Part shown: positions 24,888 to 35,426 of the stretch, in pieces
Layout: each line of letters begins with the position of its first letter
How positions within the stretch are numbered: the first letter of the stretch is position 1
Origin: Craterostigma plantagineum
Lineage: Eukaryota > Streptophyta > Magnoliopsida > Lamiales > Linderniaceae
DNA: 64,000 bases
Direction: 5' to 3'
NCBI GenBank assembly: GCA_027422505.1
Contig: JAPQWV010000651.1
Coordinates: 186,001-250,000, forward strand
Program-made: the position numbers and the translations under genes
The notes under the pieces: model-generated
Database searches by the model: none
The model's input: the letters and a program-made list of their open reading frames with translations, nothing else
Told to the model about the DNA's origin: nothing

Positions 24888-25229
24888 GAATGATATGGTG
24901 CTCACCTTATGTGAGCACCTTATGTGGCCACCTGCTGATTTGGCACCGATTCGTGCCAAATCAGCATGCCATTCCAACATCAAATGTGATGTGGCATTAA
25001 TCAACATACCTTAGGCGTCATATATCGACACATATGATGCTGATGTGGCATGTTCAGGTGGAGTATATCAAGGCCACACAACAAGTGCCACATAAGACGT
25101 GAATATGCCACATCAACATCATATGTGTCGATCTATGAGACCTAAAATGTGTTGATTAATGTCACATCACATTTTATGTTGAAGTGGCATGCTGATTTGG
25201 CACGAATCGGTGTCAAATCAGCAGGTGCC

Positions 25230-26715
25230 TGATAAACGTATTTCAATGCGTTTATCGTAGTATTTAATTGGGATATAATAGAGCTCTAGCAATCATTTTA
25301 TGCATTTATTTGTCATATTTACACTTATTTTCATATTAAAGGAGCTTAGGACGAGTTTCGGGCGAAAAGGAGCGAAAACGGGGCAAAACGGGCGAAAACA
25401 GTGAAAACTGGCGAAGGTCACGGCCGTGACACCTAGTGCACTCGGCCGCAGAGGCTAATCAAAGAGAAGGTCACGGCCGTGACACCCATTGCACTAGGCC
25501 GTGACAAGGGGCAGAGGCTAATCAAAGAGAAGGTCACGGCCGTGACACCCATTGCACTTGGCCGTGACACTTGACAGAGAGTTGGAAAGAGAAGGTCACG
25601 ACCGTGACACCCATTGCACCTGGCCGTGACACCAGGCAGAGAGGCCCACTGATGATGGTCATGGCCGTGACCATCCATGCACTTGCCCGTGACGAATTGT
25701 TTCGATTTTCTCGCCTTGAGTCGGTGATGGTCACGGCCGTGACAGCCCATGTCTCAGGCCGTGACCAGTGCGAAATTTCCTATAAAAGACCAAATTCAAC
25801 TCAGAAAGAGGGGACTTCGACCAGAGACAATTCCTAAACCCCTTAGAGACGAAAAATAGCACGAAAGAACGCAGAATCACGCCCCGGAGCGCAAGAGACG
25901 GAGTTCTACGCAAACGTGAACGAAGAACAAAGATCTACCCAAGCTTTCAACGATTATGAGTTCTTTTCTCCTAATTTCTATTTCCTTAGTTGTTTTTCCT
26001 TCTATTATGCGTAGCTAATTCCCTTTGTGTTTGGGATTAGATGAACGCTAGGATATTTCGTAGTTAAGACTTGTAATTATCGTGACTATGTGTTTTGACT
26101 ATTTATCGTTCTATGAAACTATTTCGTTGCTTTAATATGTCTATGTGTTAAAGTAATTGTTTGGAAAATCGTTTAGGGCGACAGCTAAATAACGATTAGG
26201 CCGTTCATAGAAGATAGGATTCGAGTATAGGGCGACAGCAAATGCTCGATCCTCGCCGTTAGTAATTAATGAATTTTAGATCCCCGCGAGCGTTTAGGGC
26301 GACAGCAAACTCGCGAGCGGGCAGGAAAATTACTGCGATCTAGTCAGAATCACGTAGGAGCGATAGTTCATTGTCTTAGCCAATAATACCTAGCGGGATT
26401 CGAATCCCGAGCACTTCTTATTATCTGAAAGCTTCGTACCAGTTTAACGTGCTCTTTGAATTTCTAGTCGATTTAGGGGTAAGTGTTAGGTTAAGTCATC
26501 AAAAAATCTGCGTATTTTATTTAGGCTAAATATCGAGTCGATAGGTAATTACTAGTATTTGATTTATTCCTCGTGTTCGATACTCGTTTACTCACTCTAC
26601 TGCACTACAAACGATAGGTCCACTGCCTATCGCACGTCGGTGATAGTAATTTAGTATACGTTTTATTTTATCACTTGTCGCACTTGCACAATACACCACG
26701 TGTCGATCAAGTTTT
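25230..26715 (+). repeat. 5' LTR of the Athila-like element
   Basis: Begins TGATAAACG and ends just before the primer site. Six spaced copies of a TCACGGCCGTGA-type palindrome lie at 25418-25740, and a TATA box TATAAAAG at 25782 marks the U3/R border. It differs by eye from the 3' LTR at 25610 (A/G), 26180 (G/A) and 26293 (T/A), approximately. Confidence 0.9.
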
Positions 26716-26733
26716 TGGCGCCGTTGCCGGGGA
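26716..26733 (+). promoter_or_regulatory. primer binding site, tRNA-Asp
   Basis: TGGCGCCGTTGCCGGGGA is complementary to the 3' end of plant tRNA-Asp, the usual primer of Athila/Tat-type elements. It directly follows the 5' LTR. Confidence 0.88.
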
Positions 26734-26937
26734 ATAGATTGATATTAGGAACGCCGTAGTTCGGTAATTTAGTCACTTTTATTTGACGTCTTTATTTGCT
26801 ATTACTATTTGCGCTAGTGTTATTTGCGTTATTTGTTTCCTGCGTCATTAGTACTATCGTAATCTTTTCGAGCGTTTTTATTATTCCTTTACTAATTTCT
26901 TTTGTTTTCACATATTGAAGGTACGATTCAGCGGTGA

Positions 26938-27981
26938 ATGACCCGAAGCCATCCATCGGGTCCCATTGTTGACGCAGACCCGGATTTCGAGCGGAAGTTA
27001 CGAAGGAAGCTTAAGTACGATACCGAAGGAGCATCCACCAGCTCTCAGGATCCGTTAGTCTGTTATTCCGAGGATAGTTCGCAGGAATCCATCCAAAATT
27101 CACGTATAGAGACAACTGTAGATAGTCCAAATACAGAAGTAGACATGGCGGACCATCGAGTGCCCGTCCACAACATTCCGGAGGAGGAGCCGTCACTTCA
27201 AGACCTCCTCAAAAATGCCACGCTAGGCGGTACTGAATCGGCGATCGCCATCCCGCCGATAGAGAACAACAACTTCGAACTGAAGCACTCCTGGCTTCAG
27301 ATGATTTTCCAGACGGCCCAGTTTGAGGGCAATCCCGACGACGACCCCTATTCCCACCTGAAGGCATTCTTGACGGTGACCGATACCATCAAGATCAACG
27401 GGGTCCCGGGCGACGCAATTAAGCTTATGCTGTTTCCGTTCTCGCTCAAGTTCAGAGCGAGAGACTGGTTGGATATGTTGCCGCCCAGGTCGATCACCAC
27501 CTGGGAGGAGATGCGAGCTGCTTTCATCAACCATTACTTCCCACTGACGAAGGTGCTACGGCTGAAGACGGAGATTTCCCTATTTCACCAGAAGGACTCA
27601 GAGAACCTGTACGAAGTGTGGGAGCGTTATAAGGCCTTATTAAAGAGGTGCCCGCAGCACGGGATGTCGAAGGCAGCCCAGATCAACCGATTCCATGAGG
27701 GGCTCAACGATCAGACTGTTCATATGTTAGACGGAGCCGCAGGAGGAGGACTCGTGAAGCTTAATGCCACCGATGCATGGAATTTAATCGAGGACTATTC
27801 GAGGAACAGCTTCATGAGGGGCAATACCAGGATGAAGACACCCGGTGTATTTGGAGTTAGCCAGGAGACGGCCACTAACGCTAAGATCGAGGCGCTCCAG
27901 CAACAACTCGCCTCGACGAACTCTCAGTTACAGACGGTGATTGGTGCATTGCTTCCAAGTCCGGGCAGACTCAGCCCGTGA
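26938..27981 (+). CDS. gag capsid region of the Athila-like element
   Basis: An open frame of 347 codons encoding the retrotransposon gag core. It includes the FQMI/TAQFEG and W-x-x-M-x-x-x-F segments typical of plant Ty3 gag (RARDWLDMLP, TTWEEMRAAFINHYFP, LYEVWERYKALLKRCP). It stops at 27981 in a PSPGRLSP tail. The following frame, shifted by one base, continues with the zinc knuckle and protease. The split looks like a one-base indel rather than programmed frameshifting, since no slippery heptamer is seen at the overlap. Confidence 0.85.
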   Translation: MTRSHPSGPIVDADPDFERKLRRKLKYDTEGASTSSQDPLVCYSEDSSQESIQNSRIETTVDSPNTEVDMADHRVPVHNIPEEEPSLQDLLKNATLGGTESAIAIPPIENNNFELKHSWLQMIFQTAQFEGNPDDDPYSHLKAFLTVTDTIKINGVPGDAIKLMLFPFSLKFRARDWLDMLPPRSITTWEEMRAAFINHYFPLTKVLRLKTEISLFHQKDSENLYEVWERYKALLKRCPQHGMSKAAQINRFHEGLNDQTVHMLDGAAGGGLVKLNATDAWNLIEDYSRNSFMRGNTRMKTPGVFGVSQETATNAKIEALQQQLASTNSQLQTVIGALLPSPGRLSP

Positions 27982-29810
27982 ACGCCGTGGCCACTACCAC
28001 ACCGACACAGCACACCCCTTATGTGCCCTTGTGCGGAATTTGCGGGGCAGCCCACGAGACCTCAGAATGCCAGCTTGGCCAGCCGCATGAGCATGTTGAT
28101 TACATGGGCAATTATCAAGGTGGCCAGCAAAGTTTCCAGCCCCGGGCACATCCAAACCTGGCGTACGGGAATCAGAACCATCAGAGCCAAGGACCACCAG
28201 GATTTCAGCCCAGACCTTCCGGATTCCAGAACGGGCCACCACGACAATACCAGAACGCGCCCGCGGGAGGATCCGACGACATGAGGGAGATGAAGGACAT
28301 GATGAAGGCACTTCTCACGAATTTCAGTAGCACCACCGCAGCCCACGAAAGCCGAATGACGAAGATGGAGGAGTACATGGAGGCGAACGACTTGCGTGCT
28401 CAGAACACGGACGCCTCGATCAAGAGGTTGGAGCAGCAAGTGGGGCAATTAGCCAAACAACTGGCCGGGCGAAATCAAGGATCACTCCCGAGCTACACTG
28501 AGACAAATCCTAAGGAGTACTGCAACGCGATAACCCTGAGGAGCGGGAGAGGATTGCAAGAAGTTCCCGCCAAGCAGAATTCAAAGGAGAAAGTCCATTT
28601 CGAGGGCCACGACGAGCCAGAAGTAGAGGAAAGCAAGGGCGACAGAGTCGAGAAGGCCAAGGATGACAAAGAAAAGGTGCGGGCATTCGTGAAGCCGTAC
28701 CAGCCGAAGATCCCGTACCCAGCTCGTTTGAGGGAAGCTGCACCTGAAAAAGAGAAGGTCCAACCTACAAAGGAGGACGTCGCACCCGAAAAGGAAAAAG
28801 CGAGGGATATCGAGCAACCACCAGTGAGGCCGTACCAGCCGAAGGTTCCCTATCCAGCACGGTTAAAGAAGGACAAAGACGAGGCACTATTCAGCAGATT
28901 TATGGGTATGTGCAAAGAATTACATATTAACTTACCGTTTGTTGAAGCTATTACGCAGATGCCCAGTTTCGCGAAGTTCCTGAAGGACTTGCTGACAAAT
29001 CGACGAAAGCTCGAACATGTCTCCACGGTATACCTACGAGGAGAGTGCTCGGCGATACTCCAGAGCAAGTTACCGAAAAAGCTCAAGGACCCAGGGAGTT
29101 TTACTATTCCTTGTCGTATAGGTGATTTAGTTGTTGAGCATGCTTTAGCTGATCTAGGCGCTAGTATAAATTTAATGCCGTACTCCATGTTTAAGCGCTT
29201 AGGATTAGGTGAACCACGACCCACTAGAATGAGTATTCAACTGGCCGATAGATCGTTAAAATACCCCCTAGGTGTTATCGAGGATATTCTAGTTAAGGTC
29301 GATAAGTTCGTTATCCCTGCTGATTTTGTGATCTTAGACATGGACGAGGATGAAAATGTTCCATTAATTCTAGGTAGACCATTCTTAGCTACAGGCGAGA
29401 CCATGATAGATGTTAGGAATGGAACATTAACCTTGACAGTAGACGGCGAAAAAGTTACATTCAATATGGCTGATTCGATGACAAAGAGCAACGAGCAAGA
29501 TGTTAAATGCTATTTCTTAGATGTCTTTGAGCGCGATTTTCTCTTTTCTGTGCAAGGTCTGTCACAGGTCAGCAAGCATGATAGGCACACGATTATGGAA
29601 ATCGATAAGTGTGGGGAGGAGATCGACGAACCCATCATAACCATCGACGAGAGCAGCAAAGAAGTTAAGGACAAGAGCCCAGTCGAGGAGCGATCGCCAC
29701 TAGAGTTGAAACCGCTGCCCGGCGAAAGGCGTCACCTCCAAGGCATGGATGCAAGCAAGGGAAACTTAAGCGGAAAAGAGATGATGTATCTCGACTTTCA
29801 GCCACCCTAA
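27978..29810 (+). CDS. gag C-terminus and aspartic protease of the Athila-like element
   Basis: An open frame of 610 codons. Near its start is a zinc-knuckle-like CGICGAAHETSEC (CX2CX3HX4C). A Pro/Gln-rich linker and charged repeats (VRPYQPKVPYPARLKK, twice) follow. The protease core has DLGASINLMPYS as the active-site segment (D-L-G-A in place of D-S/T-G, usual for Athila) and the ILGRPFLAT flap-side motif. No polymerase follows; after the stop comes the GCGCTTCTTGGGAGGCAACC-type sequence typical of Athila 3' non-coding regions. A true ATG start is absent; the frame opens by overlap with gag. Confidence 0.82.
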   Translation: MNAVATTTPTQHTPYVPLCGICGAAHETSECQLGQPHEHVDYMGNYQGGQQSFQPRAHPNLAYGNQNHQSQGPPGFQPRPSGFQNGPPRQYQNAPAGGSDDMREMKDMMKALLTNFSSTTAAHESRMTKMEEYMEANDLRAQNTDASIKRLEQQVGQLAKQLAGRNQGSLPSYTETNPKEYCNAITLRSGRGLQEVPAKQNSKEKVHFEGHDEPEVEESKGDRVEKAKDDKEKVRAFVKPYQPKIPYPARLREAAPEKEKVQPTKEDVAPEKEKARDIEQPPVRPYQPKVPYPARLKKDKDEALFSRFMGMCKELHINLPFVEAITQMPSFAKFLKDLLTNRRKLEHVSTVYLRGECSAILQSKLPKKLKDPGSFTIPCRIGDLVVEHALADLGASINLMPYSMFKRLGLGEPRPTRMSIQLADRSLKYPLGVIEDILVKVDKFVIPADFVILDMDEDENVPLILGRPFLATGETMIDVRNGTLTLTVDGEKVTFNMADSMTKSNEQDVKCYFLDVFERDFLFSVQGLSQVSKHDRHTIMEIDKCGEEIDEPIITIDESSKEVKDKSPVEERSPLELKPLPGERRHLQGMDASKGNLSGKEMMYLDFQPP

Positions 29811-31524
29811 GCGAACGAAAGCACGTCCGGCTAAAGACAGTAAAGGAAGCGCTTCTTGGGAGGCAACCAGGTTTTATCTATCTAGTATTTTTTTTATGTC
29901 TATTATTATTATCATTCATTTTTTCTGTTACGTTTAATTTTTCTTTTAGTCATGTCAGGCACCACGAGTCACGATACGACAATCATCGCGCGTTTAGTCA
30001 CGACCACGTCAACATTCACCGTCAGGGGAGTTTCGTTCTCTTACACCTACATTTCCTTTCGTTTATTCAATTTCTACGTTGAGGACAACGTCAGACTTAA
30101 GTGTGGAGAGGGAAATTTAGGTTGAAAACTTGAAATTTAGGTTGAAAACTTGAAATTTAGGTTGAAAACTTACGTGAAAATTTTAAGTTTTTTTATGACG
30201 TGTCTGTGAGCTATAAATTTCGTTGAAAGGCATGGATTATTGAATTCAGGCACGATTTTTGCGCTTATCTCGAGTTGGTCTGCATTCTATGAAATTCTGT
30301 GAGCAATTAGGACATGCATGACTGATTGAATCTTATCTGCCTGAATAGATATAGCACTGTTTTGAGAGATCCGTACACATAAACCTGTTTCGTGTGAGAG
30401 TTTGAGCCTGACGAGCGTATGCTCAAATTTTTTCTTGGTTGTGTGACGTGCCTAGCCTATATCTCTCTAGAACTTGCCTGTCTGATGCGTGTTGAAACTG
30501 TTTTGGTGTGCGAGTGTGAAAATGATGAGGGCATTAGGAATCATGTCCAGGGCCAAAAATTTTCTTAACCATGACGAACCCCATTAGTTAGCCCCGTTGA
30601 GCCTGAGCCTATTCGTTGTTTACCTCATATGTTATAGAAGCCACTGACCCGAATAAGCCCCATAAATTTTATGAGCCTGAGTTGATTAGAATAGAGCAGA
30701 AGTCGAACGTGAGAGTTACTAATTCAGTGTATGATTTGATGTTCCTCTCTGCTATTCATGAAATGACTCGTCCCTTACTTGACCGTTTTCTGAAATGACC
30801 CGATCTCTTGCGTAAGCCTGCCCATAACCCTTTGGCAAGATATAGGTCTCGGTAATAAGTATCCCTAGGTACACGGCATTCGCTGTGACGATGTATTCTT
30901 TGCGACAAAAGCCGAACCTTGATGTTTTAGGGAATAAGGGCAGTGCATAAAAGTAGAGCGTGACTAAGGTGAAAGGGCAGAAAATGAAAGGGAACTGAGT
31001 TGAGAGGGTCGAGCAGAAAAGTCTAGGATTTCGGAGCGAGAACGTCGAGTCTTATATTGGGCTGTGACTGTCTGTTTGATCATGCTGTGTTCTTTGAAAA
31101 TTTTCGATCACGTGTCCTAGCTCTAAGATTAAGTGTTCATTATTTATGCTTATCGCTTCATGATTATTCGACCCGTTTCCCGAAAAGACCCTCAGATTTA
31201 TACTTGCCACTTTGAATAATCGAGATGCGATTAACTTGCAAGTTTATGGTAGGGGTGAGACTAGTGCACGAATTGAGCGATACACTATTTGTTAGCCTAT
31301 ACACTGAGTGATTTTGAGCGAATCCCTGTGAGGTCTGAGTCTCGATTGGCAGTGCGAATGAAGTTTAGGTCGACAAGTGCAAGTCATTAGTGTGATGTCC
31401 ATGATTGCTCGCTTGATTCTGTTTCGTGCTTTCTAGCTTTGATGATAAATTGCGAACAATCGTGCCGTTATCTTGATTTGTGCCCTCTCTGAATTCTAAT
31501 TTACTTGAGGACAAGCAAATGCTT
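29811..31524 (+). other. non-coding 3' internal region of the Athila-like element
   Basis: No domain is recognised in any frame. A 21-bp unit (GAAATTTAGGTTGAAAACTT) occurs three times in tandem near 30113-30172, just after a purine-rich AAGTGTGGAGAGGG (30099-30112). The small open stretch at 30616-30798 has no similarity I know. Confidence 0.6.
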
Positions 31525-31539
31525 AAGTGTGGGGAGGTT
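31525..31539 (+). promoter_or_regulatory. 3' polypurine tract
   Basis: AAGTGTGGGGAGG immediately precedes the 3' LTR and would prime plus-strand synthesis. A near copy (AAGTGTGGAGAGGG, about 30099-30112) lies 1.4 kb upstream. Confidence 0.8.
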
Positions 31540-33025
31540 TGATAAACGTATTTCAATGCGTTTATCGTAGTATTTAATTGGGATATAATAGAGCTCTAGC
31601 AATCATTTTATGCATTTATTTGTCATATTTACACTTATTTTCATATTAAAGGAGCTTAGGACGAGTTTCGGGCGAAAAGGAGCGAAAACGGGGCAAAACG
31701 GGCGAAAACAGTGAAAACTGGCGAAGGTCACGGCCGTGACACCTAGTGCACTCGGCCGCAGAGGCTAATCAAAGAGAAGGTCACGGCCGTGACACCCATT
31801 GCACTAGGCCGTGACAAGGGGCAGAGGCTAATCAAAGAGAAGGTCACGGCCGTGACACCCATTGCACTTGGCCGTGACACTTGACAGAGAGTTGGAAAGA
31901 GAAGGTCACGGCCGTGACACCCATTGCACCTGGCCGTGACACCAGGCAGAGAGGCCCACTGATGATGGTCATGGCCGTGACCATCCATGCACTTGCCCGT
32001 GACGAATTGTTTCGATTTTCTCGCCTTGAGTCGGTGATGGTCACGGCCGTGACAGCCCATGTCTCAGGCCGTGACCAGTGCGAAATTTCCTATAAAAGAC
32101 CAAATTCAACTCAGAAAGAGGGGACTTCGACCAGAGACAATTCCTAAACCCCTTAGAGACGAAAAATAGCACGAAAGAACGCAGAATCACGCCCCGGAGC
32201 GCAAGAGACGGAGTTCTACGCAAACGTGAACGAAGAACAAAGATCTACCCAAGCTTTCAACGATTATGAGTTCTTTTCTCCTAATTTCTATTTCCTTAGT
32301 TGTTTTTCCTTCTATTATGCGTAGCTAATTCCCTTTGTGTTTGGGATTAGATGAACGCTAGGATATTTCGTAGTTAAGACTTGTAATTATCGTGACTATG
32401 TGTTTTGACTATTTATCGTTCTATGAAACTATTTCGTTGCTTTAATATGTCTATGTGTTAAAGTAATTGTTTGGAAAATCATTTAGGGCGACAGCTAAAT
32501 AACGATTAGGCCGTTCATAGAAGATAGGATTCGAGTATAGGGCGACAGCAAATGCTCGATCCTCGCCGTTAGTAATTAATGAATTTTAGATCCCCGCGAG
32601 CGATTAGGGCGACAGCAAACTCGCGAGCGGGCAGGAAAATTACTGCGATCTAGTCAGAATCACGTAGGAGCGATAGTTCATTGTCTTAGCCAATAATACC
32701 TAGCGGGATTCGAATCCCGAGCACTTCTTATTATCTGAAAGCTTCGTACCAGTTTAACGTGCTCTTTGAATTTCTAGTCGATTTAGGGGTAAGTGTTAGG
32801 TTAAGTCATCAAAAAATCTGCGTATTTTATTTAGGCTAAATATCGAGTCGATAGGTAATTACTAGTATTTGATTTATTCCTCGTGTTCGATACTCGTTTA
32901 CTCACTCTACTGCACTACAAACGATAGGTCCACTGCCTATCGCACGTCGGTGATAGTAATTTAGTATACGTTTTATTTTATCACTTGTCGCACTTGCACA
33001 ATACACCACGTGTCGATCAAGTTTT
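31540..33025 (+). repeat. 3' LTR of the Athila-like element
   Basis: A 1,486-bp copy of the 5' LTR with the same TGATAAACG start and the same length. It is followed by TGGC (33026-33029), which equals the first four bases of the primer site, and then by the flanking repeat CAGCAGGTGCC. Confidence 0.9.
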
Positions 33026-33221
33026 TGGCCAGCAGGTGCCCTATAAGGTGCTCACATAAGGTGAGCACCATATCATTCCTCTATATATATATATATATTG
33101 AAGCTAAAGCCAACAATTCATAAGCTAACCTCGATGGTTCTGTTCCATGAAAAAATTGTTAAGACTAGTAAAGTGCTTGACTATGTATTCTTAGAATACC
33201 AAGTGATGGAGAATCGTTTAT

Positions 33222-33645
33222 GGCGATTCTGTGGGTGAAGTCTGTTTTGGCAGCGGCGGTGCTATGTTCTGCTGCTACGCCGACAGCAGCGTCGAGCAAT
33301 GATGAGGAGGAGAAGAACGGCGGCACTGCTGGTGGTGGTGGTGAAAATTTTTCTGGTAGATTAAGGAGGAAGAATCGAGGAGGAGAAAGAAGACGATGAT
33401 TACGAAATCGGTTTTTCGGCTGTCGTTTCATCACGACTGTAAACGATGAGCGTTCAATGACGATGGTTTGGCTTGTGTGTTCTTCAATGGACACATTGCA
33501 CACCCCATGCAAAGAAAAAAAATGTTTTTTAATTTTGATTTATTTCAGTTTTTTAACTCCTTTTACAGTGCTATTGGGAGTTTTCGTTTCGTATATCAGT
33601 GTACTTCTCTCTCTAATACGTCTGGGATTCGGCCTGAGAGAGAGA
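33222..33645 (+). pseudogene. truncated ACC synthase 3' end
   Basis: This segment matches the last 230 bases of the ACC synthase coding region (from about 23548) and about 200 bases of its 3' untranslated region. It matches at the DNA level through the acid/Gly-rich linker, the Arg/Lys stretch and the FRLSFHH-coding region. It carries indels: the Gly run is shorter and the tail frame is broken before and after CGATGATTACGAAATC. The 5' part of the gene, including all catalytic residues, is absent. Same-strand position 10 kb downstream of the intact gene (about 2 kb without the transposon) suggests an old tandem duplicate. Confidence 0.85.
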
Positions 33646-33651
33646 GAGATG

Positions 33652-35160
33652 GAAAGAAAATGGAAAGAAAATCAGTATAGTTAATTCCTTGATTCTAATT
33701 CTATACAAGTTGGACAGAATACACATCTACTTCCCACAGACATACCCCGAACCCAAATGCACAGACCAAACCAAACCAACACCGCACCCTCTACTCACAG
33801 ATGAACCCGAACCCACATTCCGAACCCACAAAAGAATTCGAACGCACACACCACAAACAATCAACTGGCCCCAAATAGCCCCTAAACCCACAGTTCCACG
33901 GACCTTCAAACCCATATGATCGACATCCCAACGATTCCAGAACCTATCGCACACGGGGCTACTAAACAACCGGCTAATGTCAAGAGAGACATATTTAGGC
34001 AGTGGTAAACACAACACATTTTGTCTGTCATATCAAGTCTGATGATATATAGTAAATCACAGAATAAAATGGACACAAATAACAACACATCGAGAAGATA
34101 AAAGCCTCACACAACCTAATCTAATCTAGAACTCCTTCAAGATACCCCTTCTGGATAAACCTCGCTGCAATTCGGTCAGAGGAGTCTCGAAATGTCGTAG
34201 CATCATTGCGCCACGTTCTCAGCACTAAATCGGTCTCTGCTCTTACTAATTACATCGCCAGGTTCTGACACCAATTGAGCAAATTCTTGTTAATCAAAAG
34301 CAATTCACTGTCCTCAAAGATTGGTGCACCTCCATCATAGTACTTGTTGGTCTGAATTTCGGTGATAAATTCCGGCCCTTGAAGCCTGGCCTTCCACACA
34401 GATGTACTAACTTGCTGATCTTTGGCAGTGGCATAAAGATTCTCCAAAATAGGCGAAAAGGTTCCTCCATCCAAGCGATTGACCCATCCACTTTGATTAT
34501 CGATCTATAAATAGCTCTCAAAGCAAGTTGATGGTATATTTCTTTAGTGTAAGTTTACGCCTATCAGTCACAATCTTGATGAATCCTACCCACTCGTAGT
34601 CTGGTAGGAGGGCGAGATGGTTAGTCAGGAATGAGTCGTCGCCATCCTCGTAACCATTCATCTTCATGAAGAGGTTTCGAAACAGAAGCGGGATAACCGT
34701 CAACCCCCCCCCCCCCCCCCCCCCCCCCGCTTCGAATATGAGGCGGGTGAGTCGCCGGTAATCGTGCCTCCCGTCAAGGATATTGGTTGTACGAGTGAAA
34801 TCCAGCTTCCAAAACTTAAGCTCGCCCTACGCAGTACCAATATTCTTGTGCAGGTCTATGACCTGACTCCCCTTGATCGTCAAGCCCCGTGAGTGAAGAT
34901 CGCTTATGAACTCGACCATGGACATGTATACCTTTCTATAATCTTGTAAAATTTCGGCATAAAAGGTAGGAAAATCCTCGTAACTCCACCTTCTGTAGAA
35001 AGTTCCATAGCCATGAAGATACTCGGCGAATGTTTGTGAGAAGGGTTCGTGAACATGATCACTGAGACCGCCGTTGGTGTTGATGAACATCGTCTGAAGG
35101 CGATTCATGTGTATGGTCCATGCTTATGAACCTTGCCAGTATTGTTGATCAACCATCACC
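33652..35160 (-). pseudogene. decayed copy 1 of an unrecognised gene
   Basis: Read on the minus strand, coding-like segments run in order. The first starts at 35108 (MNRLQTMFINTNGGLSDHV...), reaches an in-frame TAG near 34827, and continues as GELKFWKLDFTRTTNILD to about 34730. A 25-base C run (34704-34728; poly-G, hence poly-Gly, on the coding strand) follows. Next is KMNGYEDGDDSFLTNHLALLPDYE (34703-34518), and after a frame change ...GTFSPILENLYATAKDQQV...GPEFITEIQTNKYYDGG, ending at 34250. The 33.69-34.25 kb part would be the 3' flank. I do not recognise the family and assign no function. The stop, frame changes and homopolymer mark it as broken. Confidence 0.6.
34704..34728. repeat. poly(C) run of 25 bases
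   Basis: An uninterrupted 25-C homopolymer, rare in plant DNA, lying in what was the coding region of the unrecognised gene. The second copy of that gene has only CCC at the matching place (37164-37166), where it breaks off. Confidence 0.8.
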
Positions 35161-35426
35161 TTGCGCCCCTCAATTCCTCCCTCTCTACTATCATCTTTAA
35201 TCTCATAAGTGATAGTAACTTAGCGAGATCGTCGAGTCAATGGGGCCTTGCTGTAAGGGAATCACATTGAATATGACATCACACATGTAAATCACTGGTG
35301 AAATGAAATATGCAAGCAAACATCGTAATATGTTGGCCAACCGCCAAAATCGAATCTCTAGTCTAGTCTAGGCTCATACAGTAAAGACTCAAACACAATA
35401 TAAATAAAGCTAACCCCTCTCTACCA

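Larger units (their letters stand above)
25230..33029 (+). mobile_element. Athila-like LTR retrotransposon, non-autonomous (gag-protease only)
   Basis: A 7.8-kb element with two 1,486-bp LTRs, a tRNA-Asp primer site, a gag region, an Athila-type aspartic protease and a 3' polypurine tract. The region from the end of the protease frame (29810) to the 3' LTR is only 1.7 kb. It has no reverse transcriptase, RNase H or integrase in any frame, so the element must rely on enzymes from a relative. By eye the two LTRs differ at only three positions, which means a recent insertion. The flanks carry an 11-bp direct repeat CAGCAGGTGCC rather than the usual 5 bp. Confidence 0.88.
24885..33081. mobile_element. 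foldback MITE in (TA)n, split by an LTR element
   Basis: The left end GAGGAATGATATGGTGCTCA (24885) is the inverse of the right end, which finishes TGAGCACCATATCATTCCTC at 33081. The arms continue inward for about 50 bases. The 345-bp left part (24885-25229) is itself largely palindromic, for example CACATCAACATCATATGTGTCGA against TCGACACATATGATGCTGATG. The retrotransposon at 25230-33029 interrupts it near the right arm. Without that insertion the MITE is about 390 bp, sitting inside a TA microsatellite. A shorter relative lies at 57350-57532. Confidence 0.8.

Noticed and set aside
25433..25837. Open frames with repeated GVTAVTFSLISLC-like peptides, present in both LTRs
   Set aside because: Produced by the tandem palindromic units of the LTR; the same frames recur at 31743-32147 only because the LTRs are copies.
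26397..26420. tRNA-like GGGATTCGAATCCCG in the LTR
   Set aside because: A simple palindrome; no acceptor stem, A box or anticodon arm around it, and it recurs in the other LTR.
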